Origin: JBEAOO01 sp041164825 | GTDB taxonomy: Bacteria > Pseudomonadota > Gammaproteobacteria > Burkholderiales > Burkholderiaceae_C | DNA: 6,981 bases | NCBI GenBank assembly: GCA_041164825.1 | Contig: JBEAOO010000214.1 | Coordinates: 1 to 6,981 of the forward strand | Direction of reading: 5' to 3' | In this document: positions 1 to 5,903 of the stretch, piece after piece | How positions within the stretch are numbered: the stretch's first letter is position 1 | How the letters are laid out: each line of letters begins with the position of its first letter | Notes under the pieces: model-generated | Databases searched by the model: none | What the model was told of the DNA's origin: nothing | The model's input: the letters and a program-made list of their open reading frames with translations, nothing else | Position numbers and translations under genes: made by a program

Positions 1-1064
1 ACCGCCAGCTCGTCCGCCTCTCCGAAATCGACGCCGCGCTGGCCGATCCGCAGGTCGTGTCGGACCTCAACCGCCTGCGCGCCCTCAACCGTGAACACGC
101 CCGCGTCTCGGCCCTCACCGACCGCTGGACCCGACTGCAGCAGCGCGAACAGGACGCGGCCGAAGCCCGGCAGATGCTCGACGACCCCGAGATGGCCGAC
201 ATGGCGGGCGATGAACTCCGCGCCGCAACAGCCGACATCGCCGCCATCGACGCCGAACTGCAGACCGCCCTGCTCCCCCGCGACGCCGACGACGACCGCA
301 ACGCCTTCCTCGAAATCCGCGCGGGCACCGGCGGCGACGAATCCGCGCTGTTCGCGGGCGACCTGCTGCGCATGTACCTGCGCCACGCCGAGCGCCAAGG
401 CTGGAAGACCGAGATCATGTCCGCCAGCGACTCGGACCTGGGCGGCTACAAGGAAGTGGTCGTGCGCATCGAGGGCGACGCGGTCTTTGATGCGCTGAAG
501 TTCGAGTCCGGCGGCCACCGCGTGCAGCGCGTACCGGCCACCGAGACGCAGGGGCGCATCCACACCAGCGCCTGCACGGTCGCGGTGCTGCCCGAGCCGG
601 ACGAGGCCGAGGAAGTGACGCTGAACCCGGCCGATCTGCGCATCGACACCTACCGCGCCAGTGGCGCCGGCGGGCAGCACATCAACAAGACCGACTCGGC
701 GGTGCGCGTGACGCACATTCCCACCGGCCTCGTCGCCGAGTGCCAGGACGACCGCAGCCAGCACCGCAACAAGGCCAAAGCCCTGGCCGTGCTGGCCGCG
801 CGCCTGCGCGACAAAGAACACACCGAACGCGCCGCCAAAGAGGCCGCCACCCGCAAGGGCCTGATCGGCAGCGGCGACCGCAGCGACCGCATCCGCACCT
901 ACAACTTCCCGCAAGGCCGGCTCACCGACCACCGCATCAACCTCACGCTTTACAAGCTGCAGGCGGTGGTGGACGGCGAATTGGACGACGTGGTGGGCGC
1001 GCTGCAAGCCGCGCGCGCGGCCGAGCAACTGGCGGCGCTGGAATCGGGCGAGGGCTTGGCATGA
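1..1064 (+). CDS. prfA: Peptide chain release factor 1 (RF1), 5' end cut by the window
   Basis: Release factor 1 recognises UAA and UAG stop codons in the ribosomal A site and triggers hydrolysis of peptidyl-tRNA. The reading frame is open from base 3, giving 353 visible residues. The Escherichia coli protein has 360, so about seven N-terminal residues and the true start lie upstream; the GTG at 57 is internal, because family-like sequence (RLSEIDAALADPQVV) precedes it. Seen in order: an N-terminal helical region, the RNAFLEIRAGTGGDESALFAGDL block, the stop-codon reading tripeptide PAT (534-542) followed by ETQGRIHTSACTVAV, and the catalytic GGQ loop (669-677) in SGAGGQHINKTDSAVR. The C-terminal SGDRSDRIRTYNFPQGR block is also present. 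PAT rather than SPF separates it from RF2. Its stop overlaps the prmC start. In related bacteria hemA often lies upstream, but that is outside this window. Confidence 0.98.
   Translation, partial: RQLVRLSEIDAALADPQVVSDLNRLRALNREHARVSALTDRWTRLQQREQDAAEARQMLDDPEMADMAGDELRAATADIAAIDAELQTALLPRDADDDRNAFLEIRAGTGGDESALFAGDLLRMYLRHAERQGWKTEIMSASDSDLGGYKEVVVRIEGDAVFDALKFESGGHRVQRVPATETQGRIHTSACTVAVLPEPDEAEEVTLNPADLRIDTYRASGAGGQHINKTDSAVRVTHIPTGLVAECQDDRSQHRNKAKALAVLAARLRDKEHTERAAKEAATRKGLIGSGDRSDRIRTYNFPQGRLTDHRINLTLYKLQAVVDGELDDVVGALQAARAAEQLAALESGEGLA
1050..1063 (+). promoter_or_regulatory. Ribosome binding site and ATGA overlap for prmC
   Basis: GAGGG at 1050-1054 lies six bases before ATG 1061-1063. 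The ATG overlaps the prfA stop TGA (1062-1064) as ATGA. This arrangement decides the prmC start and suggests translational coupling to prfA. Confidence 0.7.
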
Positions 1065-1903
1065 GCGCCGCCGCGCAGTTGACCGTGGACGGCGCGCTGG
1101 CCCAGGCCCGCGCGGCGGGCATCGAGCGCTTTGATGCGGTGCTGCTGCTGAGCACGCTGGTGCAGCAGCCGCGCAGCTGGTTGATCACGCACGACGATGC
1201 CGCCCTGAGCGACGCGCAGTGCACCACCTGGGCCCACTGGCTGGCGCAGCGCGCGGTCGGCGTGCCCGTGGCCTACCTGCTGGGCGAACAGGGCTTTCAT
1301 GGCCTGACGCTGCAGGTGCAGCCCGGCGTGCTGGTGCCGCGGCCCGACACCGAGCTGCTGGTGGACTGGGCGCTGGAAACCTTGGCCGAGCGGGGCACGC
1401 TGGCCGTGCGCGCGCTTGACCTGGGCACCGGCAGCGGCGCCATTGGGCTGGCCGTGAAACACCGCGCGCCCGATGTGCAAATGACCGCCGTGGACACCAG
1501 CGCCGACGCCTTGGCCGTGGCCCGCGCCAATGGCGAGCGCCTCGGCCTGGCCGTGACGTGGCAGCACGGCCACTGGTGGCAAGCCGTGCCCGGCCAACGC
1601 TTCGATCTGGTGCTGAGCAACCCGCCCTACATCGCGGACGGCGACCCGCACCTGCCCGCGCTGCGTCACGAACCGACGCTGGCGCTGACCTCGGGCCCGG
1701 ATGGCCTGGACGCGCTGCGCGAGATCATTGCGGGTGCCGCTGCCCACATGGCGCCCAGCGCCTGGTTGCTGCTGGAGCACGGCTTTGACCAACACGAGGC
1801 TGTGCAATCGCTGCTGCGCGTGGCGGGCTTCCACGAGGTCAGCACCCGCTGGGACCTGGGCGGCAACCCGCGCTGCACCGGCGGCCGCGCGCCCGCGGCT
1901 TGA
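1061..1903 (+). CDS. prmC: Release factor glutamine N5-methyltransferase PrmC/HemK
   Basis: PrmC transfers a methyl group from S-adenosylmethionine to the side-chain amide of the Gln in the GGQ motif of RF1 and RF2, which speeds termination. The 280-residue length is normal for the family (277 in E. coli). Seen: an N-terminal helical substrate-binding domain (about 1-80) and the VLVPRPDTELLV block (91-101). The SAM-binding motif I, LGTGSGAIGLA, has its first Gly at residue 122. The catalytic NPPY (residues 187-190, bases 1619-1630) stacks on the target glutamine in known family members. A methyltransferase C-terminal part follows (LLLEHGFDQ, 236-244). The frame is open far upstream, but only the ATG overlapping prfA gives a family-like N terminus. 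The substrate gene directly precedes it, which supports PrmC over the related ribosomal-protein methyltransferase PrmB. Confidence 0.96.
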   Translation: MSAAAQLTVDGALAQARAAGIERFDAVLLLSTLVQQPRSWLITHDDAALSDAQCTTWAHWLAQRAVGVPVAYLLGEQGFHGLTLQVQPGVLVPRPDTELLVDWALETLAERGTLAVRALDLGTGSGAIGLAVKHRAPDVQMTAVDTSADALAVARANGERLGLAVTWQHGHWWQAVPGQRFDLVLSNPPYIADGDPHLPALRHEPTLALTSGPDGLDALREIIAGAAAHMAPSAWLLLEHGFDQHEAVQSLLRVAGFHEVSTRWDLGGNPRCTGGRAPAA

Positions 1904-2051
1904 GGCCCTGCGCGACGTGAGTCCCCCCACAGCCCATGGCAGCAAGTGCCGCAGTGCGCGCAACGGCGGGCGCTTTGCCGTATAAACCTGCCCTGAACCC
2001 TGCGTTTTTACCTCCGTTTTTTCGTTCCACTTTCTACAGAAGAGCCCCACC
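1904..2051 (+). promoter_or_regulatory. Gap before grxD with a possible promoter and leader
   Basis: The 148 bases between prmC and grxD are long enough for a separate promoter for grxD-ubiX. A TATAAA box (1981-1986) resembles a sigma-70 -10 element, but I see no convincing -35 about 17 bases upstream (GCGCAA there). The sequence then turns unusually T-rich for this genome, with T runs at 2005-2009 and 2017-2022. A short hairpin (ACGGC/GCCGT, 5 bp with a 9-base loop) overlaps 1962-1981 and could weakly attenuate read-through from prmC. Neither function is demonstrated. Confidence 0.3.
2038..2044 (+). promoter_or_regulatory. Ribosome binding site of grxD
   Basis: AGAAGAG lies seven bases before the ATG at 2052, a purine-rich Shine-Dalgarno-like stretch at normal spacing. 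It supports that start. Confidence 0.55.
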
Positions 2052-2363
2052 ATGAGCGACGCCCAACAACGCATCGACCAACTCGTCAAAACCAACCGCG
2101 TGGTCCTGTTCATGAAGGGCACGGCGCAGTTCCCCATGTGCGGCTTCTCCGGCCGCGCAGTGCAGATCATGAAGGCCTGCGGCGTGACCGACCTGACCAC
2201 CGTGAACGTGCTCGACGACAACGAGATCCGCCAAGGCATCAAGGACTACGCCAACTGGCCCACCATCCCGCAGCTCTACATCAAGGGCGAATTCGTCGGT
2301 GGCTCGGACATCATGATGGAGATGTACGAAGCCGGTGAGCTGCAACAGGCACTGACGGCTTGA
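2052..2363 (+). CDS. grxD: Monothiol glutaredoxin GrxD (Grx4 type, CGFS)
   Basis: This is a single-domain monothiol glutaredoxin. Members of the family bind a [2Fe-2S] cluster between two subunits with glutathione, or together with a BolA-type protein, and act in Fe-S cluster delivery and iron sensing in the cytoplasm. The 103-residue length is close to the usual 105-115. Seen: VVLFMKGTAQFPMCGFSGRA with the active-site CGFS at residues 30-33 (bases 2139-2150), then the VNVLDDNEIRQGIKDYANWPTIPQLYI segment with the TIP cis-proline loop, and the GGSDIMMEM glutathione-binding segment. The single active-site Cys in CGFS sets it apart from dithiol CPYC glutaredoxins. Its stop codon overlaps the ubiX start, so the two genes are very probably cotranscribed. 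Confidence 0.97.
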   Translation: MSDAQQRIDQLVKTNRVVLFMKGTAQFPMCGFSGRAVQIMKACGVTDLTTVNVLDDNEIRQGIKDYANWPTIPQLYIKGEFVGGSDIMMEMYEAGELQQALTA

Positions 2364-2941
2364 GCCAGCAGGCACTGCTGCGTCGCCGAGTGATCGTCGG
2401 CATCACCGGCGCCACCGGCGCGGTGTATGCCGTGCGCCTGCTGCAGCGCCTGCGCGCGGCCGGTCGCGAGACGCATCTGGTGGCCAGCCCGGCCGGTGTG
2501 CTCAATGTGCACCACGAGCTGGGCCTGGACCGCAAAGCGCTGGAGGCCTTGGCCGACCACGCTTACGCGCCGGGTGATGTGGGTGCCACGATTGCCAGTG
2601 GCTCGTTTGCGACCGAGGCGATGGTGATTGCCCCGTGCTCGATGAAGACGCTGGCCTCGGTGGCCCACGGCTTCTCCGACAACCTGCTCAGCCGCGCGGC
2701 CGACGTGACGCTCAAAGAGCGCCGCCGCCTGGTGCTGATGGTGCGCGAAACGCCCTTCAACCTCGCACACCTGCGCAATATGGTGAGCGTGACGGAGATG
2801 GGCGGCGTGGTGTTCCCGCCGCTGCCAGCCTTCTACCACCGCCCACAAACCATCGACGAGCTGGTGGACGACACCGTGGAGCGTGTGCTGTCACTGCTGG
2901 GTGTGGACGCTGCCGCGCCGAAGTCCTGGGAAGGGCTGTGA
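2360..2941 (+). CDS. ubiX: Flavin prenyltransferase UbiX
   Basis: UbiX attaches a dimethylallyl group to reduced FMN, producing the prenylated FMN cofactor used by the UbiD decarboxylase in ubiquinone synthesis. It was formerly annotated as 3-octaprenyl-4-hydroxybenzoate carboxy-lyase. At 193 residues it is of normal length (189 in E. coli). Seen: the Rossmann-like VIVGITGATGAVYAVRLL (11-28), SGSF (80-83), PCSMKTLASV (92-101), the LKERRRLVLMVRETPFNLAHLRNM block (118-141) and PPLPAFYHRPQTIDELV (153-169), all characteristic flavin and prenyl-phosphate site segments. The start is uncertain. TTG at 2360 overlaps the grxD stop (TTGA), which suggests coupling; the first in-frame alternative matching the family start is GTG at 2390, ten codons in. 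I prefer TTG because of the overlap. The next gene is convergent and unrelated. Confidence 0.95.
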   Translation: MSQQALLRRRVIVGITGATGAVYAVRLLQRLRAAGRETHLVASPAGVLNVHHELGLDRKALEALADHAYAPGDVGATIASGSFATEAMVIAPCSMKTLASVAHGFSDNLLSRAADVTLKERRRLVLMVRETPFNLAHLRNMVSVTEMGGVVFPPLPAFYHRPQTIDELVDDTVERVLSLLGVDAAAPKSWEGL

Positions 2942-3019
2942 GCTTGATGAGCCGTCGCGTCGGACTCGTTCGCGCCTGATCGATCGCACGGGCTTGATTT
3001 AAAAAGGACCGGTGAGTCG

Positions 3020-3048
3020 CAACTGAGGCCTGCGCCTCTCGGCAGTTG
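3020..3048. repeat. Bulged hairpin downstream of ubiX
   Basis: CAACTGAGGC (3020-3029) pairs with GCCTC (3034-3038) and, past a small bulge, with AGTTG (3044-3048). On the minus strand a T5 run (bases 3005-3001) follows the hairpin after about 14 bases. It could therefore be a weak terminator for the transglycosylase operon, but the spacing is too long for a canonical intrinsic terminator. Confidence 0.4.
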
Positions 3049-3108
3049 ATCGCCTTGGGGCTGAGGCCGGATTCCATTCGATGGCTTCCCGTTCGCAGAT
3101 CGGCGTGA

Positions 3109-3213
3109 GGGCGGCGATGGGCCGGGCCGATGTGCTCCGTGTCCTCCTGGTCCTCCCTTCGGTCGGCCCATTCCCCCTTGACCTGCGCACATCAGCCCGG
3201 CCCATCACCGCCC
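3109..3213 (-). repeat. Long hairpin element A (conserved loop, private stem)
   Basis: Arms 3109-3135 and 3187-3213 form a 27-bp stem with two mismatches (C3115/A3207 and C3128/A3194), both of which become G-U pairs in a minus-strand transcript. The 51-base loop, read on the minus strand, begins and ends with the blocks shared with element B: TGCGCAGGTCAAGGGGGA (complement of 3172-3189) and GGAGGACACGGAGCA (complement of 3133-3147), with CCGAAGG (complement of 3156-3162) between them. The stem arms, centred on GATGGGCCGGGC, do not resemble those of element B. The loop also repeats CGGCCCAT (3164-3171) from the right arm (3198-3205), allowing an alternative pairing with 3117-3124. Confidence 0.8.
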
Positions 3214-3225
3214 CACCATCACCGA

Positions 3226-3247
3226 GGCATGCGTACACGGGCATGCC
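3226..3247. repeat. Small central hairpin with GCATGC arms
   Basis: GGCATGC (3226-3232) and GCATGCC (3241-3247) form a perfect 7-bp stem with an 8-base loop, placed almost exactly midway between elements A and B. No T run follows on either strand. Its left half belongs to the 23-base segment that recurs near the window end. Confidence 0.55.
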
Positions 3248-3257
3248 GCCACCGGCT

Positions 3258-3359
3258 CAGGGAGCGCTGTGCCGCATTCGCTTTGCGCAGGTCAAGGGGG
3301 AGCCGGCCGAAGGCTGGCGGAGGACACGGAGCAAAGCGAATGCGGCACAGCACTCCTTG
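3258..3359 (+). repeat. Long hairpin element B (conserved loop, private stem)
   Basis: Arms 3258-3286 and 3331-3359 form a stem of about 29 bp with one C/A mismatch (3265/3352) and one G-T pair (3260/3357); GCTGTGCCGCATTCGCTTTG (3266-3285) is perfectly matched by 3332-3351. The 44-base loop starts with TGCGCAGGTCAAGGGGGA (3284-3301) and ends with GGAGGACACGGAGCA (3319-3333), both overlapping the stem ends. Inside it is a second hairpin, GCCGGCC/GGCTGGC (3302-3308 with 3312-3318, one G-U pair), closed by a GAA triloop. It is the same family as element A in opposite orientation. Confidence 0.85.
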
Positions 3360-3447
3360 CACCGACCTCGGACTGCGTTTCGCATCAACGCCAAATCCGG
3401 CCGCAGCCGCCTGCTGCACGCGGGAACTCGTTGCACGCAGTGGCGTA

Positions 3448-4089
3448 TCAGTAAGCCCAAGCCTTGCGCGCACCGAACACCAAGTTCGGGTACTCGGGGC
3501 GGCCGCGGCTGCCGTTGTAGCGGCCCAGGGTCATGTACAGATCACCGCGTTCGGCATCGAGGTAGTGGCGCAGGATCACGCAGCCAAAGCGCAGATTGGT
3601 CTGCATGTGAAACAGGTGGCTGGCGTCGCCCGTGCCGATCAAGCGTGCCCAAAACGGCATCACCTGCATGTAGCCCCGCGCACCGGCGCTGCTGATGGCG
3701 TATTTGCGGAAGCCGCTTTCCACCTGGATCAACCCCAGCACCAGTGATACCTCGAGCCCGGCGCGGCGGCTCTCGTACCACACCGTTTCCAGCAACTCGG
3801 TGCGCGTGATGTGCTCGGCCAGGCGCTTGCGCAGGCGCTCGCTCATCTCCAGCAGCCAGCGCTGGTAGGCGGCTTGCGCCTCGGGCGTGGCAAAGCTGGG
3901 CTTGGGGGGCGCCTCGCTCGCCACGGCGGCTGAGAGCGCACCGCGCACCGAATCGACGAGTGGCTCCTCAGCCTGCCGGCCGGCGTGGGCCCAGCGCGGC
4001 AAGCCACTCAAGCTGCCCAACGTGGCCGCTGCCCGGATCAGGCCGAGCCGACGCGCACTCCCCGAAGCGGGGAGTTCCCGCTCGCTCAT
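3448..4089 (-). CDS. Small SLT-family lytic transglycosylase, exported
   Basis: A soluble-lytic-transglycosylase-like enzyme of 213 residues, expected to cleave the MurNAc-GlcNAc bond of peptidoglycan with formation of 1,6-anhydro-MurNAc. The N terminus has ARRLGLIRAAATLGSLSGL then WAHA-G (about residues 12-37), which looks like a cleavable export signal; the Arg pair hints at Tat, but the motif is incomplete. After a linker of about 30 residues comes the catalytic fold: LVLGLIQVESGF with the probable catalytic Glu124, AISSAGARGYMQVMPFW (131-147), a C-proximal helix with NLRFGCVILRHYLD, and LGRYNGSRGRPEYPN (188-202). No LysM or other wall-binding domain is visible, so it is a minimal enzyme. 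Its ATG overlaps the proS stop (ATGA, 4086-4089), so it is translated from the same message as proS. Which named transglycosylase it matches cannot be decided here. Confidence 0.88.
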   Translation of the reverse strand: MSERELPASGSARRLGLIRAAATLGSLSGLPRWAHAGRQAEEPLVDSVRGALSAAVASEAPPKPSFATPEAQAAYQRWLLEMSERLRKRLAEHITRTELLETVWYESRRAGLEVSLVLGLIQVESGFRKYAISSAGARGYMQVMPFWARLIGTGDASHLFHMQTNLRFGCVILRHYLDAERGDLYMTLGRYNGSRGRPEYPNLVFGARKAWAY

Positions 4090-5903
4090 GCCTGCAGCCG
4101 CGCCTTTGCCACGGCCAGCACCTCGGCCGGCGCCACCGCTGTCGCTGCGGCGTCGCGGCGGCCTTGCAGTTCGTACTGGCCTTCCTTGATGCCGCGGTCA
4201 GAGATCACCACGCGCAGCGGCACACCGATCAGCTCCCAATCAGCAAACATCGCGCCCGGGCGCTCGCCGCGGTCGTCCAGCAACACGTCGATGCCGGCGG
4301 CTTGGCAGTCGGCATACAGCGCGTCAGCCGCGGCCTTGACGTCGGCCGAGCGGTCGTAGCCGATGGGGCAGATCACAAAGCTGAAGGGCGCCAGCGAGAT
4401 CGGCCAGACGATGCCGCGCTCGTCGTGGTTTTGCTCAATGGCGGCGCCCAAAATGCGCGTCACGCCAATGCCGTAGCAACCCATCTGGAACAGCGCCGGC
4501 TTGCCGGTTTCGTCCAAGAAAGTGGCCTTCATCGCGGCCGAATACTTGGTGCCCAAGAAGAACACATGGCCCACCTCGATGCCGCGTTGGATGGCGAGCA
4601 CGCCTTGGCCGTCGGGCGACGGGTCGCCCTCGACCACGTTGCGGATGTCGGCCACCACATCAGCCTCGGGCAGATCGCGGGCCCAGTTGACGCCGGTGAT
4701 GTGCACGTCCACCTCGTTGCCGCCGCAGACCCAGTCGCTCATCAGCGCCACGGTGCGGTCGGCCACGACCTTGACGGGCTTCTTCAGGCCGATGGGCCCA
4801 ACGTAGCCGGGTTTGCTGCCAAAGTAGTCTTCGATTTCGGTGACGGTGGCGAAGCGGAAGCCGTTGCACTCCAGAGTCTGCTGACCCAGGGGCTGGCCCG
4901 CGTTGTCGAGCTCACCGGCATCCGCCTTGCGCTGGCCGGCCTTGAGGCCTGCAATCTTGCCGACCTTCACTTCGTTCATCGAGTGATCGCCGCGCAGCAG
5001 CAGCAGCCACACGGTGGTCTTGGTCTGGCCGTCCTTCGTCACCTCGTCGGTGGCCAACGCCAGCGACTTGATGGTTTGCGTGAGCGGCAGACCGAGGAAG
5101 GTGGCCACATCGGCACACGTGGCTTGGCCGGGCGTGGGCACGCGGGTTTGCGCTTGTGCTGCGGCAGCACGGGCGGGCAGCAGCGCCACGCCTTCGGCCA
5201 GCTCAATGTTGGCGGCAAAATCGCTGGTGGGGCAGTAGACGATGGCGTCTTCGCCGGTGTCGGCGATCACCTGGAACTCGTGGCTCAGGTCGCCCCCGAT
5301 GGCGCCGGTGTCGGCCGCCACGGCGCGGTATTGCAAGCCGAAGCGGTCAAAGATGCGCTTGTAGGCGGCAAACATGCCTTCGTAGCTCTTGGTGGCGCTG
5401 GCCTCGTCGCGGTCGAAGGAGTAGGCGTCCTTCATCGTGAACTCGCGGCCGCGCATCACGCCAAAACGCGGGCGGCGCTCGTCGCGGAACTTGGTTTGGA
5501 TGTGATAAAAATTCTTGGGCAGCTGCTTGTAGCTGCGCAACTCTTGGCGGGCGATGTCGGTGACGACTTCTTCGCTGGTGGGCTGGATGATGAAGTCGCG
5601 GTCGTGGCGGTCTTTCACGCGCATCAACTCGGGGCCCATCTTGTCGAAGCGGCCGGTCTCTTGCCACAGCTCGGCGGGCTGCACCACGGGCATCAGCAGC
5701 TCCACAGCGCCAGCACGGTTCATCTCCTCGCGGATGATGGCTTCGACCTTGCGAATCACGCGCAGGCCCATCGGCATGTAGTTGTAGATGCCCGCGCCCA
5801 GGCGCTTGACCATGCCCGCGCGCAGCATGAGCTTGTGGCTCACGACCTCGGCTTCAGCGGGGGCTTCCTTGAGGGTGGAAATGAAGAACTGAGAGGCTTT
5901 CAT
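4086..5903 (-). CDS. proS: Prolyl-tRNA synthetase, bacterial type with editing insertion
   Basis: This class II synthetase charges tRNA-Pro with proline, and the bacterial type also hydrolyses mischarged Ala-tRNA-Pro. The start MKASQFFISTLKEAPAEAEV matches the family N terminus (E. coli [20 protein letters not shown]). Seen: motif 1 (about 46-72, ending in LLMPVVQP), the QPTSEE loop (107-112), motif 2 (FRDERRPRFGVMRGREF, 139-155), the insertion editing domain (about 224-407) with LTQTIKS containing Lys279, the counterpart of the E. coli editing-site Lys279, and RGDHSMNEVK. Motif 3 (MGCYGIGVTRI, 474-484) and the anticodon-binding domain (VLLDDRGERPGAMFADWELIG, 540-560) follow. It has 605 residues against 572 in E. 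coli; most of the excess is about 25 residues inside the editing domain (around 321-349). The base composition matches its neighbours. No good Shine-Dalgarno sequence precedes the ATG. Confidence 0.98.
   Translation of the reverse strand: MKASQFFISTLKEAPAEAEVVSHKLMLRAGMVKRLGAGIYNYMPMGLRVIRKVEAIIREEMNRAGAVELLMPVVQPAELWQETGRFDKMGPELMRVKDRHDRDFIIQPTSEEVVTDIARQELRSYKQLPKNFYHIQTKFRDERRPRFGVMRGREFTMKDAYSFDRDEASATKSYEGMFAAYKRIFDRFGLQYRAVAADTGAIGGDLSHEFQVIADTGEDAIVYCPTSDFAANIELAEGVALLPARAAAAQAQTRVPTPGQATCADVATFLGLPLTQTIKSLALATDEVTKDGQTKTTVWLLLLRGDHSMNEVKVGKIAGLKAGQRKADAGELDNAGQPLGQQTLECNGFRFATVTEIEDYFGSKPGYVGPIGLKKPVKVVADRTVALMSDWVCGGNEVDVHITGVNWARDLPEADVVADIRNVVEGDPSPDGQGVLAIQRGIEVGHVFFLGTKYSAAMKATFLDETGKPALFQMGCYGIGVTRILGAAIEQNHDERGIVWPISLAPFSFVICPIGYDRSADVKAAADALYADCQAAGIDVLLDDRGERPGAMFADWELIGVPLRVVISDRGIKEGQYELQGRRDAAATAVAPAEVLAVAKARLQA

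Larger units (their letters stand above)
3059..3408. repeat. Composite quasi-palindromic unit bounded by a 15-base inverted repeat
   Basis: GGCTGAGGCCGGATT (3059-3073) and AATCCGGCCGCAGCC (3394-3408) are inverted repeats matching at 14 of 15 positions. Between them lie hairpin element A in minus orientation, a central small hairpin, and hairpin element B in plus orientation. The midpoint of the outer repeats (about 3233.5), the midpoint between the centres of A and B (about 3235) and the central hairpin (about 3236.5) nearly coincide, so the unit is roughly mirror-symmetric. No coding capacity is apparent. Confidence 0.6.
2942..3447. other. Convergent intergenic region filled with inverted repeats
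   Basis: These 506 bases lie between the 3' ends of ubiX (+) and the lytic transglycosylase (-). No credible gene is present: the open frames crossing it have no family-like sequence and vary with the palindromes. Apart from a run TTTAAAAA (2998-3005), the content is nested inverted repeats listed separately. The position at the ends of two converging transcripts fits a role in bidirectional termination or mRNA 3'-end protection, but neither strand shows a classical hairpin followed directly by a T run. Confidence 0.7.

Noticed and set aside
57..59. GTG 57 as the prfA start
   Set aside because: Family-like residues continue in frame upstream to the window edge, so the real start is outside.
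740..1060. Upstream extension of prmC to 740
   Set aside because: The extension is out-of-frame prfA sequence rich in Arg, Pro and Gln; the family-like protein begins at ATG 1061.
950..2242. A 430-codon open frame on the minus strand opposite prmC and grxD
   Set aside because: Its sequence is Arg/Ala/Gln/Gly-rich without family character and it is antisense to two well-supported genes.
3059..3408. CRISPR array or insertion sequence
   Set aside because: There are only two oppositely oriented elements with no regular repeat-spacer spacing, and no transposase or cas gene is present in the window.
3081..3747. Plus-strand open frames of about 200 codons crossing the repeat unit
   Set aside because: They run through the palindromes and into the antisense of the transglycosylase. 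Their sequence is dictated by inverted repeats and shows no domain.
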